Assembly: GCF_947487805.1 (NCBI RefSeq)
Contig: NZ_CANKXW010000002.1
Coordinates: forward strand, 248,001 to 312,000
DNA length: 64,000 nucleotides
Direction: 5' to 3'
Source: an uncultured Tateyamaria sp.
GTDB taxonomy: Bacteria > Pseudomonadota > Alphaproteobacteria > Rhodobacterales > Rhodobacteraceae
Within the stretch, counting starts at the first letter, position 1. Every line of letters begins with the position of its first letter. This document shows positions 60,236 through 64,000 of the stretch, piece by piece. The translations under genes were made by a program, and so were the position numbers. Under the pieces are notes generated by a model. It worked only from the letters and a program-made list of their open reading frames with translations. It was not told where the DNA came from and searched no databases.

Positions 60236-60876
60236 GTGATCCCCTCTCGGCCCTTTGCAACGCGGTAGTAGGTGAAGAACAGGCGCGCGGCAACCGCCCG
60301 CCACGGGCGCCACTCCTCCGCCATCTCGCGCAGGGCGCGTTCCTTGGGGCGTTCGGGCAGGTCAAAGATCATGCGCGCGGCCTCTTGCAGGGCCAGATCG
60401 CCGGGCGCAAACACATCCGCACGGCCCAAGGCGAACATCGCGTAGATCTCTGCCGTCCACACACCAATCCCCTTCACCGCCGTCAGCTGCGCAATGACAT
60501 CGGCGTCGCTGACCGACCGAAGCTGGTCATAGTCGATCCCCGCCTCGGCCAGCGCCAGCGCATAGGAGATCTTCTGGCGGCTCAGCCCTGCGGAGCGCAA
60601 TCCCTCTTCTCGTGCGGCCAGAACAGCCGCAGGTGCAGTCAACCCGCCTGCGTCCAACCGCTGCCAAATGGCATTGGCCGAGGCCGTGCTGACCTGCTGG
60701 CCGATAATGGCATTCAAGAGGGCGGCGAACCCGTCCGGCCTGCGCCGCAGGGGCAGCGGCCCCGCGATGTCGACGGCCCGCGCCAGCGCCGGATCCTGCG
60801 CAGCGAGCCATGCCGCCCCTTCGTCGACATCCGCCTGGGTTTCTATGATCCGGCCTGTCACAGTGATTGCACCCAT
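60232..60876 (-). CDS. DNA-3-methyladenine glycosylase, AlkA-like (HhH-GPD)
   Basis: A 214-residue repair glycosylase. The helix-hairpin-helix KGIGVWTAEIYAMFAL at 135-150 and the catalytic Asp160 in FAPGDLAL are present; no Fe-S cysteines, as in AlkA. It overlaps the esterase start and the cobK end, making a three-gene operon. Confidence 0.9.
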   Translation of the reverse strand: MGAITVTGRIIETQADVDEGAAWLAAQDPALARAVDIAGPLPLRRRPDGFAALLNAIIGQQVSTASANAIWQRLDAGGLTAPAAVLAAREEGLRSAGLSRQKISYALALAEAGIDYDQLRSVSDADVIAQLTAVKGIGVWTAEIYAMFALGRADVFAPGDLALQEAARMIFDLPERPKERALREMAEEWRPWRAVAARLFFTYYRVAKGREGIT

Positions 60877-61544
60877 CCCACTACATCCTCGAGGTTGTGC
60901 AAACGTGGTCCCTGCGGTAACGCAGGCGGGCGTACCAGCACCACCGGCAACCCAAGTTCGCGGGCCGCCGCCAGCTTTGGAAAGCTGCCAGCTCCACCGA
61001 TGTTGCGCGCCAGAACCACGTGGATCTTCAGCTCCTGCAACAGCGCAACCTCGTCGGCCACGGAAAACGGGGCCGTGCCGAACACGTAAGTGCAGGTATC
61101 AAATCCTGTCGGCTGATCATGGCGCGTCAACTGGCGTAGAAACACCGGCCCATCATGCGCCGCAAGGCTTGGCAGGCTCGCCCGCCCGGTCGCGGCAAAC
61201 ACGCGCGCGCCGGATGGCAATGCGGCCACCGCAGCATCGATATCATCCACTTCGGTCCAAGAATCGCCCGGCTGCGGCATCCACGGGTCACGCCCGACAC
61301 GGGCATATGGCATATCTCCCGTCACGCACGCCCGGCTTGCAGTATCAAAGGCATGGCTTGCATCGACCACGCCTGCCACGTCATCTGGCATCGCGGCAAC
61401 TGCTGGAATGTCCAACGCAACGGGCACCGCACCCTGCGCCCAAAGCGCACAGGCGCGACACCCGGCCGCGCGCAACCAGGACGCGGCAGCCGCTGTTTCA
61501 CGGGCGCCGGCAAGCAAGACAACAAGAGGCATTCGGGACGTCAT
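60858..61544 (-). CDS. cobK: precorrin-6A/cobalt-precorrin-6A reductase
   Basis: A 228-residue CobK/CbiJ-type protein: VVLLAGARETAAAASWL, VVDASHAFDTAS, DEVALLQELKIHVVLARNIGGAGSFPK are consistent with the family, which reduces precorrin-6A in cobalamin synthesis. No other cob gene is nearby; it overlaps the glycosylase gene by 19 bp. The start at MTSRMPL could be four codons later. Confidence 0.85.
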   Translation of the reverse strand: MTSRMPLVVLLAGARETAAAASWLRAAGCRACALWAQGAVPVALDIPAVAAMPDDVAGVVDASHAFDTASRACVTGDMPYARVGRDPWMPQPGDSWTEVDDIDAAVAALPSGARVFAATGRASLPSLAAHDGPVFLRQLTRHDQPTGFDTCTYVFGTAPFSVADEVALLQELKIHVVLARNIGGAGSFPKLAAARELGLPVVLVRPPALPQGPRLHNLEDVVGWVQSL

Positions 61545-61636
61545 GGCGCGCACCCTAGCGCGCCCGCACAAACGCGCAACCACCTGTGCCCAAACTGATG
61601 CTTGCCCGCCCGCGCGGGCGCGGATAGTCAGACCTT

Positions 61637-62860
61637 ATGACCCAAATCGATGACTCCCGCGCCAAGCGCAACGTGGCTGTCCTGGTCGCCGCCCAGGCGT
61701 TTCTCGGATCCCAGATCACCATGATGTTTGTGGTGGCGGGCCTTGCCGGCCAGCAATTGACGCCCTTTGCCTGTCTGGCGACCCTGCCGATCTCGCTGAT
61801 CGTCTTTGGGTCGATGACCACCGCGCCGTGGCTGTCCAATGTCATGCAGACCTATGGCCGCCGGACCGGGTTCATCCTGGGCGCTGTGGGCGGGCTGATC
61901 GGTGCGGGCATCGGGGTCTGGGCGCTGAGCATCGGCAGCTTCTGGCTGTTCCTCGTGGGCAGCTACATGACCGGCATCTATATGTCCGCGCAGGGTTTCT
62001 ACCGGTTTGCTGCCGCCGATACCGCGTCAGACGCGTTCCGGCCCAAAGCGATTTCCTATGTGATGGCGGGCGGCCTTTTGTCGGCCATCATCGGCCCACA
62101 GGTCGTGGGCTATGTGACCGCCGGTGCAGCAGATGCAACCGTCGCGCGGTATATCCCGATCTATTGGGTGGCCATGGGGTTCAACGTGATGGGCATGGCG
62201 CTGTTCTTCCTGCTCGACATCCCGAAACCCGCCAAAGCCTCGCCCACAGACGGGCCCGGCCGCACCCGGCTGGAGCTTTTGGCGACGCCGCGCATCGCCG
62301 TCGCCGTGATCTGTGCGGCGGTGTCCTATGCTCTGATGAACCTGGTGATGACGTCCACGCCGTTGGCGGTGGTGGGCTGTGGCTATACCGAACCGGACGC
62401 CGCCAATATTGTGACGGTGCACGTGCTGGCCATGTTCGCGCCGTCTTTCTTTACCGGGCACCTGATCGCGCGATTTGGCGCGGAATGGATCATGGGGATC
62501 GGGTTGGCCATTCTGGGTGGCGCGGGCATCGTCGCCCTCCAGGGCGTCGATCTTGCCAACTTCTACGCCGCCTTATTTCTGCTGGGGCTGGGTTGGAACT
62601 TTGGTTTCATCGGTGCCACGACCATGCTGGCGGGCGCACACAGCCCACAGGAACGCGGGCGTATGCAGGGTATGAACGACCTGATCGTCTTTGGCGGGGT
62701 CACGGTGGCCTCGCTGGCCTCTGGCGGGTTAATGAACTGCATCGGCGGTGACCCGGTCGAAGGCTGGGCCGCGGTCAACATCGCCATGGTGCCGTTCCTC
62801 GTGCTGGCCGGAGGATCGTTGATCTGGCTGGTGATGCGGCAGCGGCGCGCGCTGGCCTAG
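61637..62860 (+). CDS. major facilitator superfamily permease
   Basis: A 407-residue protein with 12 predicted helices. The loop between helices 2 and 3 carries QTYGRRTGF, a motif A variant (usually G-x-x-x-D-R-x-G-R-R). The sixth-seventh helix loop holds DIPKPAKASPTDG. Substrate unknown. It is divergent from cobK, and its stop overlaps that of the next gene. Confidence 0.9.
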   Translation: MTQIDDSRAKRNVAVLVAAQAFLGSQITMMFVVAGLAGQQLTPFACLATLPISLIVFGSMTTAPWLSNVMQTYGRRTGFILGAVGGLIGAGIGVWALSIGSFWLFLVGSYMTGIYMSAQGFYRFAAADTASDAFRPKAISYVMAGGLLSAIIGPQVVGYVTAGAADATVARYIPIYWVAMGFNVMGMALFFLLDIPKPAKASPTDGPGRTRLELLATPRIAVAVICAAVSYALMNLVMTSTPLAVVGCGYTEPDAANIVTVHVLAMFAPSFFTGHLIARFGAEWIMGIGLAILGGAGIVALQGVDLANFYAALFLLGLGWNFGFIGATTMLAGAHSPQERGRMQGMNDLIVFGGVTVASLASGGLMNCIGGDPVEGWAAVNIAMVPFLVLAGGSLIWLVMRQRRALA

Positions 62861-63624
62861 ATCGCGGCACGCCCCGTGAGTGCACTTTGCCCCAGCCGCC
62901 ATGCGGTCAACGGTGGGAAGATTGCCCCGTCTGCAACGACGTGCGGATTGCGGATCACCTGATCCAACGCCGCACGCGTTCCTACCGCAGGCAACAGCGC
63001 AGGCAGCGCGCTGCGCGGCAAATCGGGCCGCGTGATCCGGGACCGCGCCGCGCGAGCAAGTGCCGCAATGCCGTCCGGCGTGCCGTCGACCAAGGGCACG
63101 CGCTTGGCCGCTTCCAGCAGTGGCACCGCGCGCAGGAAGGCCACGAGGCCCGCCGCCTGCCCCACGGATCGCACGGCCTGTTCCTGATCCGCAGGTGCGC
63201 CCAGCAGCGACGCCGCCGCCCACATCAGGTGCCCCGCCGTCTGGTCCAGATAGGCATCCATATGCGCCTGATCCTCGAACGGGTCGCGGTAGATGTCCCA
63301 ACGCCGCGCCGCGACCGTCTGGTCCAGCATCGCGGCCAGATCTGGCGACAACAGTGCAGCCAGAGGCGTCGTCACCTCATGCTTGCGCACGTCGCGGCCT
63401 TCGCGCACCTCTTCCAACGCGTCCCGCCACCATTGCAGGCGCATTTCCGCGATCATCACCTCTTGGGTGACCCAAGGCGCGCGCGCCACTTCGACATTGA
63501 AGGCATAAAGCGGGAACAGCACCGCGCGCGCGGCCACTGGCGAGGCCATCGCTGTGCGGAACCGGTCCGGGTCGCCTTGCTCCACCAATCGCGCGCAGGG
63601 CACTATGCTGTCGGGCAGGCTCAT
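62857..63624 (-). CDS. squalene/phytoene synthase-fold protein, NDUFAF6-like
   Basis: A 255-residue protein of the trans-isoprenyl synthase-like fold. RLQWWRDALEEV at about 67-78 is typical, but the Asp-rich DXXXD metal motifs of true synthases are not seen. In mitochondria the relative NDUFAF6 is needed for complex I assembly, so a complex I role is likelier than carotenoid synthesis. It overlaps the methyltransferase upstream by 4 bp. Confidence 0.8.
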   Translation of the reverse strand: MSLPDSIVPCARLVEQGDPDRFRTAMASPVAARAVLFPLYAFNVEVARAPWVTQEVMIAEMRLQWWRDALEEVREGRDVRKHEVTTPLAALLSPDLAAMLDQTVAARRWDIYRDPFEDQAHMDAYLDQTAGHLMWAAASLLGAPADQEQAVRSVGQAAGLVAFLRAVPLLEAAKRVPLVDGTPDGIAALARAARSRITRPDLPRSALPALLPAVGTRAALDQVIRNPHVVADGAIFPPLTAWRLGQSALTGRAAI

Positions 63625-64000
63625 TCGGGGGATACGATCAAAAGCGCGTAGGCCACATGATCCATCGCTGCGCGCCACAAATCGATTTCCCTTTGGCAAG
63701 CGTCCAGCGCGTTGGAGAGCGCCGCGTCTGCGGGCGATTGCCGCAGGGTGTCGATGCGGGCCTGCATCGGATCGTAATAGGCCTGCCAGGGCGCGCCTAC
63801 GATCATGCGATGTGCGTGGGTCCGGTACCCGGCGGCGGCCACCAGCGCCTTGATCCCGTCCAGATCCGTGATCTGCGGGTACTCTTCCCAAAAGGCGTGC
63901 ACCTCTGGGCGTGCAGGCGTGTCCAGCAGCACCGGTTCGGAAAACGCCACGTGTCCGCCGGGCGCCAGCGCAGGCCGCCATGTGGTCAGGCCCTCGGTCA
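63621..64000 (-). CDS. class I SAM methyltransferase (N-terminus cut by window edge)
   Basis: The last 125 or so residues of a methyltransferase: LAPGGHVAFSEPVLLD is the end of the Rossmann-like fold, then an extension with FWEEYPQITDL and AGAPW-like VGAPWQAYYDP. The beginning lies outside the window. It ends 4 bp inside the NDUFAF6-like gene, so the two are co-transcribed. Confidence 0.75.
   Translation of the reverse strand, partial: TEGLTTWRPALAPGGHVAFSEPVLLDTPARPEVHAFWEEYPQITDLDGIKALVAAAGYRTHAHRMIVGAPWQAYYDPMQARIDTLRQSPADAALSNALDACQREIDLWRAAMDHVAYALLIVSPE

Overview
The window looks like a piece of a chromosome from a marine-type alphaproteobacterium of the order Rhodobacterales (Roseobacter group). 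This is inferred from high GC with Rhodobacterales-style coding, the adjacent cell-cycle genes ctrA and sciP, CtrA-type TTAA-N7-TTAA boxes, an alphaproteobacterial GTTC-N7-GTTC LexA box, a double-length dCTP deaminase, a DUF1127 protein, and lineage-typical families such as DUF6456. It is mostly housekeeping DNA. I see no prophage, insertion sequence, CRISPR array or rRNA operon. There is one tRNA, tRNA-Pro(GGG).

Layout. 1-6.4 kb: an MmgE/PrpD protein (cut by the left edge), a COQ10-like protein, hpt, two periplasmic c-type cytochromes, lipA, a DoxX-like protein and a DUF6456 regulator. 6.6-19 kb: a small DUF6477-like protein, an MttB-family methyltransferase, guaA, two EamA permeases, a FadL-type porin, a P-loop protein, metA (residue E111 predicts acetyl-CoA use), a hydrolase, ppk2 with an overlapping TetR gene, and a truncated chemoreceptor-like protein. 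19-29 kb: rplM-rpsI, a MocR regulator divergent from a DUF1127 gene, a thioesterase and enoyl-CoA hydratase, trmFO, gluQ, hisI, an Fe-S scaffold and a soluble chemoreceptor. 29-36 kb: a tiny SOS-type membrane protein, ligA-recG, ctrA, sciP and mnmA. 36-47 kb: an SDR, an ABC-F ATPase, an OlsB-like acyltransferase, bamE, the yceD-rpmF-plsX-fabH-ihfA-MerR cluster, tRNA-Pro and dcd. 47-54.4 kb: the argS-SPOR-nagZ-scpA-scpB operon, dgt and erpA. 54.4-64 kb: a 20-residue-repeat protein with a partner gene, xthA, an HNH nuclease, a coiled-coil membrane protein, an esterase-glycosylase-cobK operon, an MFS permease and an NDUFAF6-like protein next to a methyltransferase cut by the right edge.

The strongest candidates for undescribed biology are four. 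(1) A 42-codon single-pass membrane protein, 28955-29083 on the minus strand, lies behind a perfect LexA box; this is the architecture of an SOS-induced division inhibitor. (2) A 152-residue protein, 55606-56064, is built of exact 20-residue repeats, each carrying FSSGS. The motif is kept despite heavy synonymous change, and the gene is followed by a 356-residue partner, so it may be a multi-core peptide precursor or a repeat effector. (3) The 344-bp gap upstream of that gene holds two perfect DnaA boxes, a CtrA box and a GANTC site. (4) sciP and ctrA lie in tandem, with a consensus CtrA box upstream of sciP. All functional statements come from reading the sequence and from family knowledge; no searches were run.
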